Positions 41,563-50,094 of a DNA stretch of 64,000 nt are shown piece by piece. The stretch covers positions 620,001 to 684,000 of the forward strand of contig NZ_CALKHS010000010.1 of the NCBI RefSeq assembly GCF_937988725.1, given 5' to 3'. The position numbers were made by a program, and so were the translations under genes. The notes under the pieces are model-generated. The model saw only the letters and a program-made list of their open reading frames with translations. It made no database searches and was not told the DNA's origin. Position 1 is the first letter of the stretch. Every line of letters begins with the position of its first letter. The stretch is from an uncultured Castellaniella sp. (GTDB lineage Bacteria > Pseudomonadota > Gammaproteobacteria > Burkholderiales > Burkholderiaceae_B).

Positions 41563-42068
41563 ATCGCCCATTCCGATATGGATTAGGGGCCCTTGCCACC
41601 GTTGTCATCGTCGCGGGTGCCGCGCTTTTGATTGCGGACAAGCTCCAGGCTCCCACTGCTGCCCCTGCGGGTGGCACAGTCGCCTACACGGAATTCGCCA
41701 ATTCCGCCAATCACGTCAAAGCGTCGTTCACCAAAACCGGACAGGACGGAGTGATCACACTGCATATCGGCCGCGATTGGCATGTCAACGCCAACCCAGC
41801 CTCTCTGGACAATCTGATTCCATCTACCGTGCTTATCGAGCACGAGGGCAAGGAGCGATCCGTGCAAGCCGATTACCCGGCGGGTATGAGCAGCGGCATC
41901 AAGATCGGCACCACCGACATCCGGGTCTACGACGACGGTACCCGCATCCCCGTGCATCAGCTCAAGATCGATACGGGCGAACGCCTCATCGTACGGGTTC
42001 AGGCCTGCAACGACCAGGGGATCTGCCTCGCACCTGCGACGATCCCCGTGAGCGAGGATCAAACTTAA
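41559..42068 (+). CDS. DsbD N-terminal (alpha) domain-like protein
   Basis: A 169-residue exported protein with one N-terminal membrane anchor (LGALATVVIVAGAALLIA). DGVITLHIGRDWHVNANPAS and the later VQACNDQGICLAPATI match the DsbD alpha domain, including a C-x6-C pair that would swap electrons with the transporter. It overlaps the DsbD-like gene by 4 bp, forming a split DsbD in reversed domain order. Confidence 0.78.
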   Translation: MNRPFRYGLGALATVVIVAGAALLIADKLQAPTAAPAGGTVAYTEFANSANHVKASFTKTGQDGVITLHIGRDWHVNANPASLDNLIPSTVLIEHEGKERSVQADYPAGMSSGIKIGTTDIRVYDDGTRIPVHQLKIDTGERLIVRVQACNDQGICLAPATIPVSEDQT

Positions 42069-42188
42069 CTGCGGTATCCATTGCAACGCTCTGGAAACAG
42101 GGCCCTTGCCGGGCGACCATAGAGGTCACATCCTGCGAATTACGATTTCTAACTGTTGTCCAAATCACCATAAAAGGAGCATTCCATC

Positions 42189-42623
42189 ATGCACACAATC
42201 AAGAAACTGGCCTTGGGCCTGGCACTCGGCGTGCCGATCTCAGTCTTCGCAGCCGGCATCCCGGTCAAGATGTACAAGAATCCCAACTGCGGCTGCTGCG
42301 ACCGCTGGGCCGCCCACATGGAAGCCAACGGTTTCACGGTAGAGACGATCAATACGCCTGACCTCGCCTCCATCAAGGCGCAGCACCACGTCCCCACGAA
42401 CCTCGCTGGCTGCCACACGGCATTGATCGAAGGCCATGTGGTCGAAGGCCTGGTACCCGCCAAATACGTCAAACAGATGCTCGCGGAGCATATTGCCGGC
42501 CAGGGGCTGTCGCTTCCCGGAATGCCTGTGGGTGCGCCGGGCATGCCAGGCACACAGGCGGGGCCACTCACCGTCTACACATTAGGGCCTGGTGCCGCGT
42601 CCGAGGCGTACGCAAGCTTCTGA
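42189..42623 (+). CDS. DUF411 metal-binding protein
   Basis: A 144-residue protein with a signal peptide ending FAAG and the motif NPNCGCCDRWAAHMEANGF (C34, C36, C37), typical of DUF411 proteins found in copper-resistance clusters (sometimes called CopG-like). LAGCHTALIEGHVVEGLVPA is the second conserved segment. The cysteines probably bind Cu. It ends the operon led by the promoter at 39467. Confidence 0.85.
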   Translation: MHTIKKLALGLALGVPISVFAAGIPVKMYKNPNCGCCDRWAAHMEANGFTVETINTPDLASIKAQHHVPTNLAGCHTALIEGHVVEGLVPAKYVKQMLAEHIAGQGLSLPGMPVGAPGMPGTQAGPLTVYTLGPGAASEAYASF

Positions 42624-42663
42624 ACGCCGTATCAGGAAAGCGGCCTGCAACTCGGTAGCAGCG

Positions 42664-43149
42664 TCATCTCCGCTGCTGCTCAGTCACTTCCTTTTGCATG
42701 CGCAGGGCGTCTGATGGCCAAGTGCTCTTGATATAGGCGAGCACCTCTACGATCTGCTCATCGCTCAGGGTGCTGCCAAACGCTGGCATGTCGCTCTGAT
42801 AACCCGGCGGTGCCGTGCGGCCCGGTACCAGGCCGTTTTTCACCAGGTCGAAGAGCACCGCATCGGGATGATGCCAGGTGTGGCCCGAACGATCATGCGG
42901 CGGCGCAGGCAGTCGGCCATTTGCCAGGCGCTCGCGCCAGTTGGGCTGACCCTGCAGCTTCACGCCGTGGCAGGCCGCACAGGTGTTTGCGTAAATCGCC
43001 TCGCCCCGCACGACCAGATCCTGATTTGTAGGATCAATGAAGGTTGCGCCGGGTGGGCGATTTGCCCAGTACAGCAAGACAGCACCAGCAACCGCTATAA
43101 CCCCTACTGTCGTAATGGTCCACTTTTTATGAATTCGAAGAAACGTCAT
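42664..43149 (-). CDS. Membrane-anchored c-type cytochrome
   Basis: A 161-residue protein with one N-terminal membrane helix (TTVGVIAVAGAVLLYWAN) and a single haem site CAACH at residues 57-61, with a likely Met ligand in SDMPAFGSTLSD. It resembles cytochrome c proteins found in copper clusters of betaproteobacteria and may serve electron transfer from a copper oxidase. It lies convergent to the DUF411 gene. Confidence 0.85.
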   Translation of the reverse strand: MTFLRIHKKWTITTVGVIAVAGAVLLYWANRPPGATFIDPTNQDLVVRGEAIYANTCAACHGVKLQGQPNWRERLANGRLPAPPHDRSGHTWHHPDAVLFDLVKNGLVPGRTAPPGYQSDMPAFGSTLSDEQIVEVLAYIKSTWPSDALRMQKEVTEQQRR

Positions 43150-43201
43150 GGCTGGATCCGAGGCAGGCCCTGTTCAGTTGATGTAATCGCGCCGGGGAAG
43201 G

Positions 43202-43624
43202 TCATTGCTTTGTCGCAGGTTCCTGAACCTTGTCTGCATACTTGATGAGAATATCCCCCATCGCACGCATCATTTCACCGTGCATCTTCATAGCGGTCTT
43301 GCGATCCAGACCTAAACCCATCGCCATCGGGCAGCCTTCCATCATGTTCATCATTCCGCCGCCCATCGCACCACCACCCATCATCCCCATCATGCCACCG
43401 CTCATGGCACCTTGAGATCCGCTGCCCCCCATCATGCCGCCACCCCCAGCACCAGATGGTGTAGTACTCCCCATCATAGAAGGGCTTTGGCTTGAGCCTC
43501 CGCCTTGTTGCATCATGCCAGAGTCTCCAGAACCGCTCTGGGTGGTAGGGGCGGCAACGCTGGGTGCACCGACACTGATTGCCAGCGCGGCAAGGGATGC
43601 CGCAAGGATCGTTTTCGCATTCAT
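43202..43624 (-). CDS. Met/Gly-rich periplasmic protein
   Basis: A 140-residue protein with a signal peptide (ASLAALAISVGAPSVAA). The mature part is Gly/Met-rich (MMGGSGSQGAMSGGMMGMMG and more), a Cu(I) or Ag(I) buffer pattern, and ends with a helix (KTAMKMHGEMMRAMGDILIKYADKV). GGAG precedes the start. The low-complexity core has high slippage potential. It shares strand and spacing with the genes around it. Confidence 0.75.
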   Translation of the reverse strand: MNAKTILAASLAALAISVGAPSVAAPTTQSGSGDSGMMQQGGGSSQSPSMMGSTTPSGAGGGGMMGGSGSQGAMSGGMMGMMGGGAMGGGMMNMMEGCPMAMGLGLDRKTAMKMHGEMMRAMGDILIKYADKVQEPATKQ

Positions 43625-43666
43625 AGCTCGCTCCTGAACGTCAAACAGACAGGCCTGGATAGGTCG

Positions 43667-43876
43667 TCACTTCTTGAAGAGGTATTTCACCAGTGCGGCA
43701 ATGGCAAGCACCAGGAGGGCCGCGACGAGCAACCAAAAGATGGCCATGAGCCACATCATCCCGCCCATCGTCGAGCCCCCCATCATTTGGGCCTGTGCAC
43801 CGGTGGGTAGCAGCACTGCAACAGCGATGGCAATCCACAGAGGTAAGAGCACAGGTACGCCTTTGGACTTCATCAT
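43667..43876 (-). CDS. Small Met-rich membrane protein
   Basis: A 69-residue protein with two membrane helices (LPLWIAIAVAVLLPTGAQA and MMWLMAIFWLLVAALLVLAI) joined by a Met/Gly loop MMGGSTMGG. Similar small proteins accompany copper clusters. Its ATG at 43876 overlaps the stop of the preceding gene (ATGA), which sets the start; 11 residues upstream are open but belong to that overlap. Confidence 0.7.
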   Translation of the reverse strand: MMKSKGVPVLLPLWIAIAVAVLLPTGAQAQMMGGSTMGGMMWLMAIFWLLVAALLVLAIAALVKYLFKK

Positions 43877-44085
43877 GAGCAACACCCTCCTTCTTGAATG
43901 GACGGGCACGGCGTCGACCCGTACGAGCAGAATACACAGCAGTCACCCGACTTTGGCTTCAGCAACGTCTTGCATTGCCCACACTCATAAAAGAACTGGC
44001 AGGTATCCACCGGCATGGTCTCCCGCTGCATATGACCGCATTGGGGGCAGGTAACGACAGATTCAAAGATGATCGGAACTTCCAT
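43873..44085 (-). CDS. Cys-rich GDCCxFCSYG protein
   Basis: A 70-residue cytoplasmic protein with two CxxC pairs (CPQCGH, CGQC) and the block GDCCVFCSYGSTPCPSIQ, seen in small proteins of copper-resistance clusters. The cysteines should bind metal, possibly as a chaperone or storage protein. A MerR-type promoter lies at 44178-44208 directly upstream, so it is the first gene of the operon running to 42664. Confidence 0.75.
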   Translation of the reverse strand: MEVPIIFESVVTCPQCGHMQRETMPVDTCQFFYECGQCKTLLKPKSGDCCVFCSYGSTPCPSIQEGGCCS

Positions 44086-44177
44086 GGCTATTCAACGGGG
44101 AGAATCCACCCATGAGGCGCTTGCCATCGGCGACCGAAATCTCAGCGCCGATGTGCAACCTCAATGGCAACGCTCAC

Positions 44178-44208
44178 AGCCTAAACCTTGACACAACGAG
44201 AAGGTCAA
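44178..44208 (-). promoter_or_regulatory. MerR/CueR-type promoter for the second copper operon
   Basis: On the minus strand TTGACC (44208-44203), then a 19-bp spacer, then TAGGCT (44183-44178). The spacer holds ACCTT and AAGGT half-sites like the promoter at 39467. It precedes the Cys-rich gene at 44085 by 92 bp. Confidence 0.7.
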
Positions 44209-44215
44209 CTCACCT

Positions 44216-44716
44216 TCACCTTGCCCCCATCCCGGCTTCCATATGGCCCGGAACCAGGCACGCAAAATCCACCGTACCGGGCTTGTCGAACGTCCATACC
44301 AGCCCGCCGATCTTGCCCGCCGCGAGCGTGATCATGTTGGGCTCAGCATGCTTCATGCCAGACATCTTCCGCATCTCGGCCGCATGTGCCTTTAGATCAG
44401 CCACGGTCCCAATCACCATTTCGTGCGGGATCTGCCCGGTATTTTTCACGAAAAAACGAATGGTCTCGCCCGCTTTCACCGGAATTTCGCTGGGTGTGAA
44501 CCGCATGGAATCATCCATCGTAATTTCGACCGTGCGGGTGACCTTTGCGGGATCGCCGGGTCGGCCAATGGCGGAATCCGCTGCCGACATAGTCGACATG
44601 TCATGCCCCGGCATACCGTGAGCGGGCGCTTCATGTCCGCCCGAGTGGCCACCGCCTGCCCAGGCAAAGACCGGCAGGACGCTAAGCGCCAGGATGGCCA
44701 AGGGTTTCTTCATCAT
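44216..44716 (-). CDS. Periplasmic cupredoxin (CopI-like)
   Basis: A 166-residue protein with signal peptide (LAILALSVLPVFAWA). The mature start is His/Met-rich (HSGGHEAPAHGMPGHDMS) and the domain has IPHEMVIG and FACLVPGHMEAGM, the His-Cys-His-Met type-1 copper ligand set. Such cupredoxins (CopI) give copper tolerance in beta- and gammaproteobacteria. GGAGAAA sets the start at 44716. It lies 72 bp after copB. Confidence 0.85.
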   Translation of the reverse strand: MMKKPLAILALSVLPVFAWAGGGHSGGHEAPAHGMPGHDMSTMSAADSAIGRPGDPAKVTRTVEITMDDSMRFTPSEIPVKAGETIRFFVKNTGQIPHEMVIGTVADLKAHAAEMRKMSGMKHAEPNMITLAAGKIGGLVWTFDKPGTVDFACLVPGHMEAGMGAR

Positions 44717-44788
44717 GAAATTTCTCCTGAAAACTTGGTTAAGTGAGCAGCCATCAGTGGCCGCCAATAAGATGATCTGTGGACAGAA

Positions 44789-45805
44789 TCAAAAGCGGAG
44801 GCTGACACCTGCCACAAAACGAGTCTCTTGCTTCGGCTCGCCTGCAGCGCGTGCGTAGTCTGCAGTTTTGCCAAAACTGCTGGCCCATTCCACACCGATA
44901 TAGGGCGTGACTTGGCGCGTGATTTCATACTTGAGGCGTAGTCCAGCCGTGCCATTCGAAAGCCCACTGCCGATCCCCCGGCGTTCGTCGTCTTTGCCGT
45001 AAAGATTGACCTCGACGCTGGGCTGGAGGTAGAGCCGCTGCGTGAGCAGGACGTCATACTCCGTCTTGAGCCAAAGCGCTGTGCGCCCATTGGGGCCCAC
45101 GAACGCAGTTGCATCGACATCGAACCAGTACGGAGCAAGGCCTTTGAAGCCCAAGGCAAGCCACTGACGGTTGGGCATGCCTGCGCCGTGATCGAACCGC
45201 AAGCCGAGTTCCGTATCCCAGAACGTGGAGACTGCATGGCGCCAGAGCAATTGAGTTCTGGAATCGCGCAGCTTGCCGCGCGCCACCTCGCCTTCGGCCT
45301 TGAGGGCTGCGCGGTTGTAGGTGCCGCCAACCCAGGCTTCGCCGTCGTAGCTACCCCACTCTTGCCCGCGTGCCCTGACGTACTCCAGGCGATCGATGTA
45401 GACAGACGCGAAATTGTGCTCATCCGACATTCGAAGTGCTTGTGAGGGCGGCAAGGCATACTTGCCAGCGTTACGCACATAGCCCTCGGAATACGCATTT
45501 GGGTCTCGCGCATCGGTAGGTGCCGAACCGCCTTGCATCTGCATGGAGCCATGATCCATGCCTGCCATATCCATCGCGCCATGCCCCGCTTCTTGTGTGG
45601 CCGCAGAGCCAGTATCGAGGGACACCGAGGAAGCGGCGGGGGCCGGTATCGCCATATTGTGGCCCGCGTGCTCAGAATGTGCCTGAGCGCTGGCTAGCGA
45701 GGGAACCGCTACAGCTGCAGTCACTACAGATGCAAGCAGGGTCATCTTCAATGAGGAAAGGCTTTTCATGGCGGCAGCATCCTGGATAGAGTGGGCGATT
45801 TTCAT
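44789..45805 (-). CDS. copB: CopB outer-membrane copper protein
   Basis: A 338-residue protein: signal peptide, a short Met/His-rich linker (MDMAGMDHGSMQM), then a beta-barrel domain ending VAGVSLRF. YIDRLEYVRARGQEWGSYDGEAWVGG is the conserved CopB start. It works with CopA in the outer membrane. The ATG at 45805 overlaps the copA stop; an internal Met at 45769 would give a more standard signal peptide. Confidence 0.9.
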   Translation of the reverse strand: MKIAHSIQDAAAMKSLSSLKMTLLASVVTAAVAVPSLASAQAHSEHAGHNMAIPAPAASSVSLDTGSAATQEAGHGAMDMAGMDHGSMQMQGGSAPTDARDPNAYSEGYVRNAGKYALPPSQALRMSDEHNFASVYIDRLEYVRARGQEWGSYDGEAWVGGTYNRAALKAEGEVARGKLRDSRTQLLWRHAVSTFWDTELGLRFDHGAGMPNRQWLALGFKGLAPYWFDVDATAFVGPNGRTALWLKTEYDVLLTQRLYLQPSVEVNLYGKDDERRGIGSGLSNGTAGLRLKYEITRQVTPYIGVEWASSFGKTADYARAAGEPKQETRFVAGVSLRF

Positions 45806-47673
45806 GCGACGACCACCTCACGGAACATACCGGAATCCATGTGCAGCATCAGGTGGCAGTGCCACGCCCAGCGGCCAAGGGCATCGGCCGTCACCAGAAA
45901 GCTGATCCGCTGGGCGGGCTGCACCGGAATGGTGTGGCGCCTTGCCTGAAACTGGCCATCGGGCGCTTCAAGCTCGCTCCACATGCCGTGCAAATGCATG
46001 GGGTGCGTCATCATCGTGTCGTTCTGCAGAATGACCCTGACCCGTTCGCCGTAGCGGAAATGTACCGGCGTTGATCGCCCATACTCGACCCCATCGAACG
46101 ACCAGGCATAACGTTCCATGTTGCCGGTCAGGTGAAGTTCCACCTCGCGTTCCGCACCGCGCGAGTCCATGGCGCCATCGACCGTATGTAAGTCGGCGAG
46201 CGTCAGCACACGCCGCCCGTTGTTGCGCAGCCCGATGCCAGGATCGTCCAGGTTGGTGCGCGGCATGTCCACCCGCATGTCGGTGCTTGTGCCGTATTCC
46301 GTCTTCGCGTGTCGCACCTGGCTGCTGGCGGACGCGGCGACCATTGCACCGTGATTCATGCCCGCCATCCCCGCCATCCCTGAATGATCCATACCCGGCA
46401 TCGCACCATGGTTCATGCCTGCCATACTGCTGTGATCCATCCCGGCCATAGCGGGGCCCGAGCTGCCACCTGAAGCCTTACCCATTGCGCCATGACCCAT
46501 ACCTGCCATGCTGCCCCCTCCCATGGCACCCATCATGTCAGCCATGGTGAGCCATTCGACGGGGTCCAGCGCAGGAACCGCAGCGGTCAGCCCCTCACGG
46601 GTGGTCAGCGTGCCGCGCGCATAGCCAGTACGGTCCATGGCCTGGGCGAAAACGGTGTAGGCATCATCTTTCGGTTGAACCACGACGTCGTAGGTCTCGC
46701 CAGGCCCAAAACGAAACTCGTCGACGGTGACTGGCTCCACATTCACGCCATCCGCCTGGACGACGGTCAGAGGCAGGCCGGGAATGCGCACGTCGTAAAA
46801 AGTATTGGCCGCACCGTTGATGAAACGTAGGCGAACCCGTTCCCCCGGGTTGAAAATCCCTGTCCAGTTACCGGCGGGCGTTACACCATTCATCAGGTAG
46901 GTCAGCACATCCGCCGACAGATCTGCCAGGTCGGTTGGATTCATGCGCATCTCGTTCCACATCTTGCGCTTGTCTACGGCCGCCTTCAGCCCCAGGCGAG
47001 AAACATCCTGGAAAAAGTCCACAGCAGTCGGCTGATTGTGGTTGTAGTAGTCCCCCCGCATCTTGAGTTTTTCGAGAACGCGCATCGGATTTTCGTCGGT
47101 CCAATCGGAGAGCTGGATGACGTGCTCGCGGTCAAATCGCAGCGAGTCCGGCTGGGCGGGGTCGATGATGATCGCGCCGTAGACCCCTGTGGCCTCCTGC
47201 ATGCCAGAGTGCGAGTGATACCAATAGGTGCCGCTTTGCTGCACCTTGAAGCGATAGGTAAATGTCTGCCCTGGGGCGATCCCCGCAAAGCTGAGTCCCG
47301 GCACGCCATCCATCTGGAAGGGCAAAATGATGCCGTGCCAGTGGATGGAAGTCGGTTCGGTGAGGCGATTCTTCACGCGGAGGGTGATGGTGTCCCCTTC
47401 TCGCCAGCGCAAGGTAGGCGCGGGAAGCGAACCATTCACGGTCGTAGCCATGCGCGGGGTGCCGGTGAAATTCACTGGCGACTCGCCGATTTCAAGATTG
47501 AATTCTGTGCCACGCAAGACAGAGGCTGAGCCCGTGTGGGTGCCCACAGCCGCAGCAGATGCCCGTGCGTAGGGCGACAGGCCCAGCAGGACGCCGCCTG
47601 CGGCAAGCCCCTGGACAAAGCGGCGGCGCGATAAGGCTGGAATGGAAATAATGGAGGCGGCAGGTCGTTTCAC
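45802..47673 (-). CDS. copA: CopA periplasmic multicopper oxidase
   Basis: A 623-residue multicopper oxidase with a Tat signal (RRRFVQGLA, about 16-24). The copper sites are intact: HWH at 111-113, HSH at 153-155, HPMHLHG and WHCHLMLHMDSGM near the end. About residues 390-450 form a Met/His-rich insert (MAGMDHSSMAGMNHGAMPGM) that binds extra copper. It oxidises Cu(I) in the periplasm. It starts with GTG after AGGAAT and is divergent from copRS. Confidence 0.95.
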   Translation of the reverse strand: MKRPAASIISIPALSRRRFVQGLAAGGVLLGLSPYARASAAAVGTHTGSASVLRGTEFNLEIGESPVNFTGTPRMATTVNGSLPAPTLRWREGDTITLRVKNRLTEPTSIHWHGIILPFQMDGVPGLSFAGIAPGQTFTYRFKVQQSGTYWYHSHSGMQEATGVYGAIIIDPAQPDSLRFDREHVIQLSDWTDENPMRVLEKLKMRGDYYNHNQPTAVDFFQDVSRLGLKAAVDKRKMWNEMRMNPTDLADLSADVLTYLMNGVTPAGNWTGIFNPGERVRLRFINGAANTFYDVRIPGLPLTVVQADGVNVEPVTVDEFRFGPGETYDVVVQPKDDAYTVFAQAMDRTGYARGTLTTREGLTAAVPALDPVEWLTMADMMGAMGGGSMAGMGHGAMGKASGGSSGPAMAGMDHSSMAGMNHGAMPGMDHSGMAGMAGMNHGAMVAASASSQVRHAKTEYGTSTDMRVDMPRTNLDDPGIGLRNNGRRVLTLADLHTVDGAMDSRGAEREVELHLTGNMERYAWSFDGVEYGRSTPVHFRYGERVRVILQNDTMMTHPMHLHGMWSELEAPDGQFQARRHTIPVQPAQRISFLVTADALGRWAWHCHLMLHMDSGMFREVVVA

Positions 47674-47750
47674 GAATGCGATTCCTGTTCATGCGAAGGT
47701 AGAAGCCGCTACTCTACGCAGGCGCGCCTGTCAGACCGATGACGCCACCA

Positions 47751-47766
47751 TTACAAATCTGTCATC
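47751..47766. promoter_or_regulatory. cop-box-like CopR site
   Basis: ATTACA-AATC-TGTCAT is an almost perfect inverted repeat with a 4-base centre, like the cop box bound by CopR/CusR-type regulators. It lies between the divergent copA and copR genes (47674-47871) and could serve both. Confidence 0.6.
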
Positions 47767-47871
47767 TGAGCGTCATGTTGGCGTCATCCTCTCGCCATTA
47801 AAATCGGAAAACGGTTGCGTTGCATTCCTCTCACTTTTAGCGGCAACCCGAACACACAAGGGGGCAGGCGC

Positions 47872-48555
47872 ATGAAGTTGCTCCTAGTCGAAGACGAGGT
47901 CAAGACAGGTGAATATGTACGGCAGGGGCTCGCCGAGTCGGGCTTCGTCGTGGATCTCGTCCGCACGGGGCTGGACGGCCACCATCTGGCGCTCACCGGT
48001 TCCTACGACCTGATCATCCTGGACGTGATGCTGCCCGATGTGGACGGATGGCATATCGTGCGGGCGCTGCGCGAGGCCCGGTCATCGGTACCCGTTCTGT
48101 TTCTGACCGCGAGAGACAGCGTGGACGACCGCGTCAAGGGGCTGGAGCTGGGAGCAGATGACTACCTAGTCAAGCCCTTCGCCTTCTCGGAGCTTCTGGC
48201 GCGTGTGCGCACCCTGCTGCGACGCGGCAACGCGGCAAGCCTGCAGGATCAGTTGCAAGTCGCAGACCTAATTTTGGACATTGCGCGCCGCCGCGTCCAG
48301 CGCCAGGACCAGCGCATCAGCCTGACCAACAAAGAATTTGCACTGCTGGAGCTCTTGGTGCGCCGACAGGGCGAGGTGCTACCGCGATCACTCATCGCAT
48401 CGCAGGTCTGGGACATGAATTTCGACAGTGACACCAACGTCATCGACGTCGCCATCCGGCGTCTGCGGGCAAAGATTGATGATGCTTTCGAACCCAAGCT
48501 CATCCATACCATCCGGGGTATGGGATATATGCTTGATGCCGGCGCACCGGACTGA
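47872..48555 (+). CDS. copR: CopR response regulator
   Basis: A 227-residue OmpR-type regulator. The receiver has the phosphate-accepting D51 (LIILDVMLPDVDGW) and K101 (LVKPF); the C-terminal winged helix has RISLTNKEFALLELL and NVIDVAIRRLRAKID. It is paired with CopS and probably controls copAB through the site at 47751. The start at 47872 follows a GGGGGCAGG-like site. Confidence 0.93.
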   Translation: MKLLLVEDEVKTGEYVRQGLAESGFVVDLVRTGLDGHHLALTGSYDLIILDVMLPDVDGWHIVRALREARSSVPVLFLTARDSVDDRVKGLELGADDYLVKPFAFSELLARVRTLLRRGNAASLQDQLQVADLILDIARRRVQRQDQRISLTNKEFALLELLVRRQGEVLPRSLIASQVWDMNFDSDTNVIDVAIRRLRAKIDDAFEPKLIHTIRGMGYMLDAGAPD

Positions 48556-48558
48556 TCC

Positions 48559-50034
48559 ATGAATCGGCGCCCTGCTTCTCTTGCAGTACGGCTGACGGCC
48601 TCCATCGGGGTGGTCATCACTGCCGTGCTGCTGGTGTTCGGCTGGACGGTTGAGCGATCCATCAGCAACCACTTCGTCCAGCAGGATGTGGATGAGCTTA
48701 ATGCGGTCGTTCGCACACTTCGACATGCCCTTGCCACAATTCCACCCAGTATCCCGCCAGACGCCCTGCGCGAGCGCCTAGCCAATGCCGTATCCGGCCA
48801 CCACAATGCTCAGTTTCAAATCTCCACATCAGATGGAGAGGTGATTTATGCAACTTCCGGGCCTAGTCTGAGCCAGCTCGAAAAAGGCGTTCGGCCAGTC
48901 AAAACCGTCACCACTGACAATGTCAGCGTCTGGCGAGTAAACGGAGAGACCTTGCGGGCGGCCGTGGTGCAGGTGCCTTCCGCCGTCGGGCCGGACGCAG
49001 AGCCGCTGACGATCGTCGTCGCAACGAGCATTGATTTCCATCTGCACTATCTGGAACGCTTTCACACCAATCTCTGGATGCTCACTGCAATCGTCTGCCT
49101 AGCCGCAATCTTCGCGACATGGCTCGCAGTACTCCAGAGGCATGCACCCATCCGGCGTATCAGCCGTGAAATCCGAAAAATCAGGACGGATCAGCTACAC
49201 GTCCGGCTGGATCTGCAAACAGTGCCCGCCGAACTGACGGAACTGGTTGCAGCCTTCAACGACATGATCGGGAGGCTGGAGGCGCTCTTTCAGCGTCTGT
49301 CGGACTTCTCCGGCGACATCGCCCACGAGTTGCGCACCCCCATCACGAACTTGAAGACCCAGACCGAGGTAGCGCTTTCACAACCGCGTGACCTTGAGCA
49401 ATACCGCGAAATCCTGTATTCCAACCTGGAAGAGTACGACCGCATGGCAAAGATGGTGAGCGATATGCTGTTCCTCGCCCAGGCCGACAACCAGCTGCTC
49501 AAACCCGAATTCGCCACAGTCGATCTGAATGCGGAGATTCAGGATCTCTTTGACTACTTCAGTGCGTGGGCCGAGGAACGCGAAGTCGGCCTGGATCTCA
49601 CCGGAAAGCCTGTGCGCATCCAGGGAGACCGGCTGATGATTCGTCGCACCCTAAGCAATTTGCTCTCCAACGCCATTCGATACACACCGTCAGGACATCG
49701 CGTCACGGTCAATCTGACAACGGCCGACCACCAGGCCAGCGTGCAGGTTCGTAACCCTGGCCCCATCATCCCAGAGGAGCACTTGTCCCGTATCTTTGAC
49801 CGGTTCTACCGATTGGACGCCTCGCGGCAGCGCAGCGGTGAAGGCGCCGGCCTGGGGCTTGCAATCGCGAAATCCATCATCGAAGCGCACGGTGGAAGGA
49901 TCGGCGCTCAATCGACCACTGGCGCGACCATATTCGAACTTTCGCTTCCTCTCGTGCCATGCGGTGATTCGCAATCGCCAGGCGGATTCGTTCATCAGTT
50001 CAATCATTTCGAGCCCGACCGGCCAGAAACGTGA
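48559..50034 (+). CDS. copS: CopS sensor histidine kinase
   Basis: A 491-residue kinase of the CusS/CopS type: two membrane helices (about 13-30 and 172-193) flanking a periplasmic sensor of about 140 residues, a HAMP domain, then SGDIAHELRTPITNLKT with H256 as the phosphate site, and ATP-binding boxes NLLSNAIRYTPSG and GAGLGLAIAKSI. It senses periplasmic copper. The gene is 3 bp after copR. Confidence 0.93.
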   Translation: MNRRPASLAVRLTASIGVVITAVLLVFGWTVERSISNHFVQQDVDELNAVVRTLRHALATIPPSIPPDALRERLANAVSGHHNAQFQISTSDGEVIYATSGPSLSQLEKGVRPVKTVTTDNVSVWRVNGETLRAAVVQVPSAVGPDAEPLTIVVATSIDFHLHYLERFHTNLWMLTAIVCLAAIFATWLAVLQRHAPIRRISREIRKIRTDQLHVRLDLQTVPAELTELVAAFNDMIGRLEALFQRLSDFSGDIAHELRTPITNLKTQTEVALSQPRDLEQYREILYSNLEEYDRMAKMVSDMLFLAQADNQLLKPEFATVDLNAEIQDLFDYFSAWAEEREVGLDLTGKPVRIQGDRLMIRRTLSNLLSNAIRYTPSGHRVTVNLTTADHQASVQVRNPGPIIPEEHLSRIFDRFYRLDASRQRSGEGAGLGLAIAKSIIEAHGGRIGAQSTTGATIFELSLPLVPCGDSQSPGGFVHQFNHFEPDRPET

Positions 50035-50094
50035 GCTGCCTGGCGCGAATGGATAAAGATCAGCCTGCCGCGCCTATTTTCGGAGGAAATTCTG

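Noticed and set aside
44209..48555. Mercury-resistance operon suspected from the MerR-type promoters
   Set aside because: No merA, merT or merP is present; the genes are copper-related, so CueR-like control is the better reading.
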